64,000 nucleotides of DNA from Siphonodentalium dalli (Eukaryota > Mollusca > Scaphopoda > Gadilida > Siphonodentaliidae). Within the stretch, counting starts at the first letter, position 1. Each line of letters opens with the position of its first letter. Shown here in pieces: positions 17,312 through 29,600 of this stretch. Below the pieces are notes generated by a model, which did no database searches, was not told where the DNA came from, and saw only the letters and a list, made by a program, of their open reading frames with translations. The translations under genes were made by a program, and so were the position numbers. The DNA lies in contig CP136069.1 of NCBI GenBank assembly GCA_032622095.1, forward strand, positions 109,706,278 through 109,770,277, given 5' to 3'.

Positions 17312-17697
17312 GCATTCATACCGATGGTGACAATGTCCAAAATTACAGTGACTCGGACCAGTCCATACACATATAATTGGTATAAAGCTATTTCTAAACA
17401 TCGATTAATAAAATTAACAGAGTTTCATGAAAAATATTTAAAATTTGTTTGAACAAAAATAACAAAAGATATTACACGCAAATATTTAAAAATACATTCG
17501 ACATTTAATAGTCGGCCGAGATTTGGGTAAGAGACCGAAAACTCATTATAAAGTTTTGAGATTTGTTTAAAATGTTTAAAATTTTGGATTTTTTTTTTGG
17601 TTTTGAAAAAAAATATTTTGGGAATATTTTAGTACAAACAATTTTACCCCCATAAAATCAATTTTTAGATGTGAGGGTAACGAGACCCCCGTACTAC
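17312..17697. other. Spacer between Polinton and satellite array
   Basis: No gene is seen. It contains GTCCATACACATATAATTGG (17371-17390), an inverted relative of the left-end sequence at 31-50, and a direct repeat of 16952-16981 at 17375-17404. The element's outer end may therefore lie within this stretch. The rest is A/T-rich with T and A homopolymers near 17585-17615. Confidence 0.5.
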
Positions 17698-17845
17698 TAA
17701 TGTGTTCTGGAGTCGGGGAGCGAGTACACCGTGGAATGCTAAAGGTGAAGGTAACCGAAGAATGACCTTCACCTGATACGTTATTAAAGGATGACATCGC
17801 GTTTATTTGATTTGTACATAATATCTAAATAATTTAAACTGGTGA

Positions 17846-18148
17846 ATGAATGGGGGAACGGATTTTTGTGAGCGGGAAATGTATTTAACTAGCTGTTGTA
17901 GATCTGGGTTTTTCCAGATCAAATTTGGCTGTGAGATAGCCCTGTCGTACACTTGGGGATTTATTTTAAAAAGCAAACACATGACCTATGATTTTTCTTG
18001 CATTTTCGTGATCAACTGGTGTCAATCTAGCTGGGTAAACATCACTGGTATGGCCTGCAGGCTTCAATTCAGCGAATTTGGCCGAAACGTTAACACTGTC
18101 GCCTATGTGAAACCATTTAGTTCCGTGATTCCTATAAGAAAAATTTGA
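17846..18148 (+). other. 100-codon ORF carried by every long satellite monomer (probably not a gene)
   Basis: The same ORF, starting MNGGTDFCEREMY, is present in all 27 long monomers and absent from all short ones. Copies differ at only a few residues (H/P in KSKHMTYD, S/C in CQSSW, V/G in AYVKP), and the copy at 36463 is shortened by a one-base loss. Copies are so alike at the DNA level that their openness says nothing about selection. I see no known domain. Confidence 0.3.
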
Positions 18149-19665
18149 ATTTTACGAAATTTCACGTCTCGCCATGATAAGTTGTTATTTCCATATTTTC
18201 TTATTTTCAAATGATAATGACCACATTTTGGACAGATTTAAAGAAGAAACGCATGGATTCGCCTGTAGATAGTAAAGAAAGTGATAAATCTGGTAATTTT
18301 GCATGGATGTCAGGTACCATTAGGGGGTCAGGGGGTCTAAAGCCCCCCTCCCCACAATTTTGAGGAGTGTTAGCCCCCCCCCCCCCACCCATTGGGAAAA
18401 TGTGTCATTTGACCCAATTAAGCTTTTCCGGCACCCAGTAGCCTTATCTTGGACCGTAGCTCCACCCCAAGCCGGGGGGGGGGGTGATGGCGTCACCACT
18501 AGAGTTACTGTCGTGCAAAACTGTCATGGCAGCTTTGTTAAACAGACCGTATGCCCTGCCATCTGGTAAAATTTCATTCCTGAGGCTTTGTCTGATGTTG
18601 TATCATAATGTTTCGATATTTAAATTGACTTATGGTTGCTTTACATTGCTATTAAAATATTTTTTTTTTTTATTTTCTGTTAATTTTGGTAAATATTTAT
18701 TATAAATTGCCAAATTCTGCATGAAAAGGGTTTAAAATTGGACAATATATCCCTCTCAAAATGTATATTAACATTTCCTCTTCAATTTAGTAATATTATG
18801 GTATATAAGGACATACTTCAGTTATACAAGATGCATTAGCTAGTAAAATTGAAAAAAAAGCTAAATTTTTTGGCTTTATTTTGAGGATTGACACTAATTT
18901 TCAGGATGCCTCATATTGGAAAAATAAACCACTACTGCTCGATATAATCCATTTTTGATTTCAGTAAGGTCTATATTTTGATAAAATACTATAAGAAACG
19001 CTGTTATTCACACATATACATATATATAATAGGAATCAGGGAGCTAAATGTGTTCTGGAGTCGGGGAGCGAGTACACCGTGGAATGCTAAAGGTGAAGGT
19101 AACCGAAGAATGACCTTCACCTGATACATGCGACACGTTATTAAAGGATGACATCGCGTTTATTTGATTTGTACATAATATCTAAATAATTTAAACTGGT
19201 GAATGAATGGGGGAACGGATTTTTGTGAGCGGGAAATGTATTTAACTAGCTGCTGTAGATCTGGGTTTTTCCAGATCAAATTTGGCTGTGAGATAGCCCT
19301 GTCGTACACTTGGGGATTTATTTTAAAAAGTAAACACATGACCTATGATTTTTCTTGCATTTTCGTGATCAACTGGTGTCAATCTAGTTGGGTAAACATC
19401 ACTGGTATGGCCTGCAGGCTTCAATTCAGCGAATTTGGCCGAAACGTTAACACTGTCGCCTATGGGAAACCATTTAGTTCCGTGATTCCTATAAGAAAAA
19501 TTTGAATTTTACGAAATTTCACGTCTCGCCATGATAAGTTGTTATTTCCATATTTTCTTATTTTCAAATGATAATGACCACATTTTGGACAGATTTAAAG
19601 AAGAAACGCATGGATTCGCCTGTAGATAGTAAAGAAAGTGATAAATCTGGTAATTTTGCATGGAT

Positions 19666-20653
19666 GTCAGGTACAGTGTTCGCGCTGGACGGAAAAAAAC
19701 TTTAGCCAAAAGTTTGGCCAAATGAAAATTTTATTAGCCAAATGAATTTTTTTTAGCCAAATTAAATCATCGTTTTCTGGTCGGTTCACAATTAATGACT
19801 AAAACGTAAAATCTAACAGACACAGGTAAAATACACAATAATTTAAATAATTTTGATGAACTAGAAGTATTTTTATATACATCATTTATTAAAAATTTAT
19901 TTAATCTTTATGTGAAAGAGTGATTTGGGGGGGGGGGGGGGTAACCCGCGATTGTCCTTAATTTTTGTTTTGTTTTATATCAATATCTTTTTTTAAATCA
20001 TTAAATATTTATCCTTGCGAAAATATCTAAGTGACATCTTGAAACTAATAACTTAATATTGTTACGCAATTATCAGATTACAATCTGTCATAAAAGCATG
20101 CATATTATTTTAACTGAATCGATATTGACGACAAATAGCCACAAAATATCTGACGTGATCCACTTTGGCTGATTAAGCTATTGTCTTACAATTGGTGCTC
20201 ATAAACCTCGACGGTCATAAATACAATGTCATCATAAACAATGCATTGTGCAGAGGCCCCGTGAGACAGACAATGGGGGATTAATCTTTCTCCAGATTAA
20301 AACACTAAATATGATTGCATATCACTTTGTGATTGCTTGGTTGATAGAGTTGTCGATCGGCTAGACTAGATCGTTCACATCACTAAATGTTAGAGCTTAC
20401 CTTTTGCTGCTACGGAACGATATTTCATAAGTACGAAAATGATGAAATACTTTCGTCATCTAACTTTATCTTGAAATGTCGATCTATTGAGCGCTTTTAT
20501 TAATTAGCTTTCTGACTCCATGCTTTCAGTCTCCATTTGGGGTCAAAAAAGTTTAGCCAAAAGTTTAGCCAAATGAAATTTTTATTAGCCAAATTCGAAA
20601 AAGATTAGCCATTGGCTAATTTGGCTACCGACAGCGCGAACACTGGTCAGGTA
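19666..20653. mobile_element. hAT-type MITE (972 bp) inserted in a satellite monomer, with 8 bp target duplication
   Basis: The insertion (19674-20645) begins CAGTGTTCGCGCTG and ends CAGCGCGAACACTG, a perfect 14 bp inverted repeat. It is flanked on both sides by GTCAGGTA (19666-19673 and 20646-20653), an 8 bp duplication typical of hAT transposons. Subterminal TTAGCCAAA-like repeats are present at both ends. There is no transposase-length ORF, so it is non-autonomous. A G14-like run lies near 19927. Only this monomer of the 37 carries it, so the insertion happened after that monomer was last homogenised or copied. Confidence 0.92.
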
Positions 20654-23600
20654 CCATTAGGGGGTCAGGGGGTCTAAAGCCCCCCTCCCCACAATTTTGA
20701 GGAGTGTTAGCCCCCCCCCCACCCATTGGGAAAATGTGTCATTTGACCCAATTAAGCTTTTCCGGCACCCAGTAGCCTTATCTTGGACCGTAGCTCCACC
20801 CCAAGTCGGGGGGGGGGGGGTGATGGCGTCACCACTAGAGTTACTGTCGTGCAAAACTGTCATGGCAGCTTTGTTAAACAGACAGTATGCCCTGCCATCT
20901 GGTAAAATTTCATTCCTGAGGCTTTGTCTGATGTTGTATCATAATGTTTCGATATTTAAATTGACTTATGGTTGCTTTACATTGCTATTAAAATATTTTT
21001 AATTTTTATTTTCTGTTAATTTTGGTAAATATTTATTATAAATTGCCAAATTCTGCATGAAAAGGGTTTAAAATTGGACAATATATCCCTCTCAAAATGT
21101 ATATTAACATTTCCTCTTCAATTTAGTAATATTATGGTATATAAGGACATACTTCAGTTATACAAGATGCATTAGCTAGTAAAATTGAAAAAAAAAGCTA
21201 AATTTTTTGGCTTTATTTTGAGGATTGACACTAATTTTCAGGATGCCTCATATTGGAAAAATAAACCACTACTGCTCGATATAATCCATTTTTGATTTCA
21301 GTAAGGTCTATATTTTGATAAAATACTATAAGAAACGCTGTTATTCACACATATACATATATATAGGAATCAGGGAGCTAAATGTGTTCTGGAGTCGGGG
21401 AGCGAGTACACCGTGGAATGCTAAAGGTGAAGGTAACCGAAGAATGACCTTCACCTGATACATGCGACACGTTATTAAAGGATGACATCGCGTTTATTTG
21501 ATTTGTACATAATATCTAAATAATTTAAACTGGTGAATGAATGGGGGAACGGATTTTTGTGAGCGGGAAATGTATTTAACTAGCTGTTGTAGATCTGGGT
21601 TTTTCCAGATCAAATTTGGCTGTGAGATAGCCCTGTCGTACACTTGGGGATTTATTTTAAAAAGCAAACCCATGACCTATGATTTTTCTTGCATTTTCGT
21701 GATCAACTGGTGTCAATCTAGTTGGGTAAACATCACTGGTATGGCCTGCAGGCTTCAATTCAGCGAATTTGGCCGAAACGTTAACACTGTCGCCTATGGG
21801 AAACCATTTAGTTCCGTGATTCCTATAAGGAAAATTTGAATTTTACGAAATTTCACGTCTCGCCATGATAAGTTGTTATTTCCATATTTTCTTATTTTCA
21901 AATGATAATGACCACATTTTGGACAGATTTAAAGAAGAAACGCATGGATTCGCCTGTAGATAGTAAAGAAAGTGATAAATCTGGTAATTTTGCATGGATG
22001 TCAGGTACCATTAGGGGGTCAGGGGGTCTAAAGCCCCCCTCCCCACAATTTTGAGGAGTGTTAGCCCCCCCCCACCCATTGGGAAAATGTGTCATTTGAC
22101 CCAATTAAGCTTTTCCGGCACCCAGTAGCCTTATCTTGGACCGTAGCTCCCCCCCCCCAAGTCGGGGGGGGGGGGGGGTGATGGCGTCACCACTAGAGTT
22201 ACTGTCGTGCAAAACTGTCATGGCAGCTTTGTTAAACAGACAGTATGCCCTGCCATCTGGTAAAATTTCATTCCTGAGGCTTTGTCTGATGTTGTATCAT
22301 AATGTTTCGATATTTAAATTGACTTATGGTTGCTTTACATTGCTATTAAAATATTTTTAATTTTTATTTTCTGTTAATTTTGGTAAATATTTATTATAAA
22401 TTGCCAAATTCTGCATGAAAAGGGTTTAAAATTGGACAATATATCCCTCTCAAAATGTATATTAACATTTCCTCTTCAATTTAGTAATATTATGGTATAT
22501 AAGGACATACTTCAGTTATACAAGATGCATTAGCTAGTAAAATTGAAAAAAAAAGCTAAATTTTTTGGCTTTATTTTGAGGATTGACACTAATTTTCAGG
22601 ATGCCTCATATTGGAAAAATAAACCACTACTGCTCGATATAATCCATTTTTGATTTCAGTAAGGTCTATATTTTGATAAAATACTATAAGAAACGCTGTT
22701 ATTCACACATATACATATATATAGGAATCAGGGAGCTAAATGTGTTCTGGAGTCGGGGAGCGAGTACACCGTGGAATGCTAAAGGTGAAGGTAACCGAAG
22801 AATGACCTTCACCTGATACATGCGACACGTTATTAAAGGATGACATCGCGTTTATTTGATTTGTACATAATATCTAAATAATTTAAACTGGTGAATGAAT
22901 GGGGGAACGGATTTTTGTGAGCGGGAAATGTATTTAACTAGCTGTTGTAGATCTGGGTTTTTCCAGATCAAATTTGGCTGTGAGATAGCCCTGTCGTACA
23001 CTTGGGGATTTATTTTAAAAAGCAAACACATGACCTATGATTTTTCTTGCATTTTCGTGATCAACTGGTGTCAATGTAGCTGGGTAAACATCACTGGTAT
23101 GGCCTGCAGGCTTCAATTCAGCGAATTTGGCCGAAACGTTAACACTGTCGCCTATGGGAAACCATTTAGTTCCGTGATTCCTATAAGAAAAATTTGAATT
23201 TTACGAAATTTCACGTCTCGCCATGATAAGTTGTTATTTCCATATTTTCTTATTTTCAAATGATAATGACCACATTTTGGACAGATTTAAAGAAGAAACG
23301 CATGGATTCGCCTGTAGATAGTAAAGAAAGTGATAAATCTGGTAATTTTGCATGGATGTCAGGTACCATTAGGGGGTCAGGGGGTCTAAAGCCCCCCTCC
23401 CCACAATTTTGAGGAGTGTTAGCCCCCCCCCCCACCCATTGGGAAAATGTGTCATTTGACCCAATTAAGCTTTTCCGGCACCCAGTAGCCTTATCTTGGA
23501 CCGTAGCTCCACCCCAAGTCGGGGGGGGGGGGGGGGTGATGGCGTCACCACTAGAGTTACTGTCGTGCAAAACTGTCATGGCAGCTTTGTTAAACAGACC

Positions 23601-26600
23601 GTATGCCCTGCCATCTGGTAAAATTTCATTCCTGAGGCTTTGTCTGATGTTGTATCATAATGTTTCGATATTTAAATTGACTTATGGTTGCTTTACATTG
23701 CTATTAAAATATTTTTTTTTTTTATTTTCTGTTAATTTTGGTAAATATTTATTATAAATTGCCAAATTCTGCATGAAAAGGGTTTAAAATTGGACAATAT
23801 ATCCCTCTCAAAATGTATATTAACATTTCCTCTTCAATTTAGTAATATTATGGTATATAAGGACATACTTCAGTTATACAAGATGCATTAGCTAGTAAAA
23901 TTGAAAAAAAAGCTAAATTTTTTGGCTTTATTTTGAGGATTGACACTAATTTTCAGGATGCCTCATATTGGAAAAATAAACCACTACTGCTCGATATAAT
24001 CCATTTTTGATTTCAGTAAGGTCTATATTTTGATAAAATACTATAAGAAACGCTGTTATTCACACATATACATATATATAATAGGAATCAGGGAGCTAAA
24101 TGTGTTCTGGAGTCGGGGAGCGAGTACACCGTGGAATGCTAAAGGTGAAGGTAACCGAAGAATGACCTTCACCTGATACATGCGACACGTTATTAAAGGA
24201 TGACATCGCGTTTATTTGATTTGTACATAATATCTAAATAATTTAAACTGGTGAATGAATGGGGGAACGGATTTTTGTGAGCGGGAAATGTATTTAACTA
24301 GCTGCTGTAGATCTGGGTTTTTCCAGATCAAATTTGGCTGTGAGATAGCCCTGTCGTACACTTGGGGATTTATTTTAAAAAGTAAACACATGACCTATGA
24401 TTTTTCTTGCATTTTCGTGATCAACTGGTGTCAATCTAGTTGGGTAAACATCACTGGTATGGCCTGCAGGCTTCAATTCAGCGAATTTGGCCGAAACGTT
24501 AACACTGTCGCCTATGGGAAACCATTTAGTTCCGTGATTCCTATAAGAAAAATTTGAATTTTACGAAATTTCACGTCTCGCCATGATAAGTTGTTATTTC
24601 CATATTTTCTTATTTTCAAATGATAATGACCACATTTTGGACAGATTTAAAGAAGAAACGCATGGATTCGCCAGTAGATAGTAAAGAAAGTGATAAATCT
24701 GGTAATTTTGCATGGATGTCAGGTACCATTAGGGGGTCAGGGGGTCTAAAGCCCCCCTCCCCACAATTTTGAGGAGTGTTAGCCCCCCCCCCACCCATTG
24801 GGAAAATGTGTCATTTGACCCAATTAAGCTTTTCCGGCACCCAGTAGCCTTATCTTGGACCGTAGCTCCACCCCAAGTCGGGGGGGGGGTGATGGCGTCA
24901 CCACTAGAGTTACTGTCGTGCAAAACTGTCATGGCAGCTTTGTTAAACAGACAGTATGCCCTGCCATCTGGTAAAATTTCATTCCTGAGGCTTTGTCTGA
25001 TGTTGTATCATAATGTTTCGATATTTAAATTGACTTATGGTTGCTTTACATTGCTATTAAAATATTTTTAATTTTTATTTTCTGTTAATTTTGGTAAATA
25101 TTTATTATAAATTGCCAAATTCTGCATGAAAAGGGTTTAAAATTGGACAATATATCCCTCTCAAAATGTATATTAACATTTCCTCTTCAATTTAGTAATA
25201 TTATGGTATATAAGGACATACTTCAGTTATACAAGATGCATTAGCTAGTAAAATTGAAAAAAAAAGCTAAATTTTTTGGCTTTATTTTGAGGATTGACAC
25301 TAATTTTCAGGATGCCTCATATTGGAAAAATAAACCACTACTGCTCGATATAATCCATTTTTGATTTCAGTAAGGTCTATATTTTGATAAAATACTATAA
25401 GAAACGCTGTTATTCACACATATACATATATATAGGAATCAGGGAGCTAAATGTGTTCTGGAGTCGGGGAGCGAGTACACCGTGGAATGCTAAAGGTGAA
25501 GGTAACCGAAGAATGACCTTCACCTGATACATGCGACACGTTATTAAAGGATGACATCGCGTTTATTTGATTTGTACATAATATCTAAATAATTTAAACT
25601 GGTGAATGAATGGGGGAACGGATTTTTGTGAGCGGGAAATGTATTTAACTAGCTGTTGTAGATCTGGGTTTTTCCAGATCAAATTTGGCTGTGAGATAGC
25701 CCTGTCGTACACTTGGGGATTTATTTTAAAAAGCAAACCCATGACCTATGATTTTTCTTGCATTTTCGTGATCAACTGGTGTCAATCTAGTTGGGTAAAC
25801 ATCACTGGTATGGCCTGCAGGCTTCAATTCAGCGAATTTGGCCGAAACGTTAACACTGTCGCCTATGGGAAACCATTTAGTTCCGTGATTCCTATAAGAA
25901 AAATTTGAATTTTACGAAATTTCACGTCTCGCCATGATAAGTTGTTATTTCCATATTTTCTTATTTTCAAATGATAATGACCACATTTTGGACAGATTTA
26001 AAGAAGAAACGCATGGATTCGCCTGTAGATAGTAAAGAAAGTGATAAATCTGGTAATTTTGCATGGATGTCAGGTACCATTAGGGGGTCAGGGGGTCTAA
26101 AGCCCCCCTCCCCACAATTTTGAGGAGTGTTAGCCCCCCCCACCCATTGGGAAAATGTGTCATTTGACCCAATTAAGCTTTTCCGGCACCCAGTAGCCTT
26201 ATCTTGGACCGTAGCTCCCCCCCCCCAAGTCGGGGGGGGGGTGATGGCGTCACCACTAGAGTTACTGTCGTGCAAAACTGTCATGGCAGCTTTGTTAAAC
26301 AGACAGTATGCCCTGCCATCTGGTAAAATTTCATTCCTGAGGCTTTGTCTGATGTTGTATCATAATGTTTCGATATTTAAATTGACTTATGGTTGCTTTA
26401 CATTGCTATTAAAATATTTTTTATTTTTATTTTCTGTTAATTTTGGTAAATATTTATTATAAATTGCCAAATTCTGCATGAAAAGGGTTTAAAATTGGAC
26501 AATATATCCCTCTCAAAATGTATATTAACATTTCCTCTTCAATTTAGTAATATTATGGTATATAAGGACATACTTCAGTTATACAAGATGCATTAGCTAG

Positions 26601-29600
26601 TAAAATTGAAAAAAAAGCTAAATTTTTTGGCTTTATTTTGAGGATTGACACTAATTTTCAGGATGCCTCATATTGGAAAAATAAACCACTACTGCTCGAT
26701 ATAATCCATTTTTGATTTCAGTAAGGTCTATATTTTGATAAAATACTATAAGAAACGCTGTTATTCACACATATACATATATAGTATAGGAATCAGGGAG
26801 CTAAATGTGTTCTGGAGTCGGGGAGCGAGTACACCGTGGAATGCTAAAGGTGAAGGTAACCGAAGAATGACCTTCACCTGATACATGCGACACGTTATTA
26901 AAGGATGACATCGCGTTTATTTGATTTGTACATAATATCTAAATAATTTAAACTGGTGAATGAATGGGGGAACGGATTTTTGTGAGCGGGAAATGTATTT
27001 AACTAGCTGTTGTAGATCTGGGTTTTTCCAGATCAAATTTGGCTGTGAGATAGCCCTGTCGTACACTTGGGGATTTATTTTAAAAAGCAAACCCATGACC
27101 TATGATTTTTCTTGCATTTTCGTGATCAACTGGTGTCAATCTAGTTGGGTAAACATCACTGGTATGGCCTGCAGGCTTCAATTCAGCGAATTTGGCCGAA
27201 ACGTTAACACTGTCGCCTATGGGAAACCATTTAGTTCCGTGATTCCTATAAGGAAAATTTGAATTTTACGAAATTTCACGTCTCGCCATGATAAGTTGTT
27301 ATTTCCATATTTTCTTATTTTCAAATGATAATGACCACATTTTGGACAGATTTAAAGAAGAAACGCATGGATTCGCCTGTAGATAGTAAAGAAAGTGATA
27401 AATCTGGTAATTTTGCATGGATGTCAGGTACCATTAGGGGGTCAGGGGGTCTAAAGCCCACCTCCCCACAATTTTGAGGAGTGTTAGCCCCCCCCCCACC
27501 CATTGGGAAAATGTGTCATTTGACCCAATTAAGCTTTTCCGGCACCCAGTAGCCTTATCTTGGACCGTAGCTCCCCCCCCCAAGTCGGGGGGGGGGGGGG
27601 GGTGATGGCGTCACCACTAGAGTTACTGTCGTGCAAAACTGTCATGGCAGCTTTGTTAAACAGACAGTATGCCCTGCCATCTGGTAAAATTTCATTCCTG
27701 AGGCTTTGTCTGATGTTGTATCATAATGTTTCGATATTTAAATTGACTTATGGTTGCTTTACATTGCTATTAAAATATTTTTTATTTTTATTTTCTGTTA
27801 ATTTTGGTAAATATTTATTATAAATTGCCAAATTCTGCATGAAAAGGGTTTAAAATTGGACAATATATCCCTCTCAAAATGTATATTAACATTTCCTCTT
27901 CAATTTAGTAATATTATGGTATATAAGGACATACTTCAGTTATACAAGATGCATTAGCTAGTAAAATTGAAAAAAAAGCTAAATTTTTTGGCTTTATTTT
28001 GAGGATTGACACTAATTTTCAGGATGCCTCATATTGGAAAAATAAACCACTACTGCTCGATATAATCCATTTTTGATTTCAGTAAGGTCTATATTTTGAT
28101 AAAATACTATAAGAAACGCTGTTATTCACACATATACATATATAGTATAGGAATCAGGGAGCTAAATGTGTTCTGGAGTCGGGGAGCGAGTACACCGTGG
28201 AATGCTAAAGGTGAAGGTAACCGAAGAATGACCTTCACCTGATACATGCGACACGTTATTAAAGGATGACATCGCGTTTATTTGATTTGTACATAATATC
28301 TAAATAATTTAAACTGGTGAATGAATGGGGGAACGGATTTTTGTGAGCGGGAAATGTATTTAACTAGCTGTTGTAGATCTGGGTTTTTCCAGATCAAATT
28401 TGGCTGTGAGATAGCCCTGTCGTACACTTGGGGATTTATTTTAAAAAGCAAACACATGACCTATGATTTTTCTTGCATTTTCGTGATCAACTGGTGTCAA
28501 TGTAGCTGGGTAAACATCACTGGTATGGCCTGCAGGCTTCAATTCAGCGAATTTGGCCGAAACGTTAACACTGTCGCCTATGGGAAACCATTTAGTTCCG
28601 TGATTCCTATAAGAAAAATTTGAATTTTACGAAATTTCACGTCTCGCCATGATAAGTTGTTATTTCCATATTTTCTTATTTTCAAATGATAATGACCACA
28701 TTTTGGACAGATTTAAAGAAGAAACGCATGGATTCGCCTGTAGATAGTAAAGAAAGTGATAAATCTGGTAATTTTGCATGGATGTCAGGTACCATTAGGG
28801 GGTCAGGGGGTCTAAAGCCCCCCTCCGCACAATTTTGAGGAGTGTTAGCCCCCCCCCACCCATTGGGAAAATGTGTCATTTGACCCAATTAAGCTTTTCC
28901 GGCACCCAGTAGCCTTATCTTGGACCGTAGCTCCACCCCAAGTCGGGGGGGGGGGGGTGATGGCGTCACCACTAGAGTTACTGTCGTGCAAAACTGTCAT
29001 GGCAGCTTTGTTAAACAGACCGTATGCCCTGCCATCTGGTAAAATTTCATTCCTGAGGCTTTGTCTGATGTTGTATCATAATGTTTCGATATTTAAATTG
29101 ACTTATGGTTGCTTTACATTGCTATTAAAATATTTATTTTTTTTATTTTCTGTTAATTTTGGTAAATATTTATTATAAATTGCCAAATTCTGCATGAAAA
29201 GGGTTTAAAATTGGACAATATATCCCTCTCAAAATGTATATTAACATTTCCTCTTCAATTTAGTAATATTATGGTATATAAGGACATACTTCAGTTATAC
29301 AAGATGCATTAGCTAGTAAAATTGAAAAAAAAGCTAAATTTTTTGGCTTTATTTTGAGGATTGACACTAATTTTCAGGATGCCTCATATTGGAAAAATAA
29401 ACCACTACTGCTCGATATAATCCATTTTTGATTTCAGTAAGGTCTATATTTTGATAAAATACTATAAGAAACGCTGTTATTCACACATATACATATATAT
29501 AATAGGAATCAGGGAGCTAAATGTGTTCTGGAGTCGGGGAGCGAGTACACCGTGGAATGCTAAAGGTGAAGGTAACCGAAGAATGACCTTCACCTGATAC

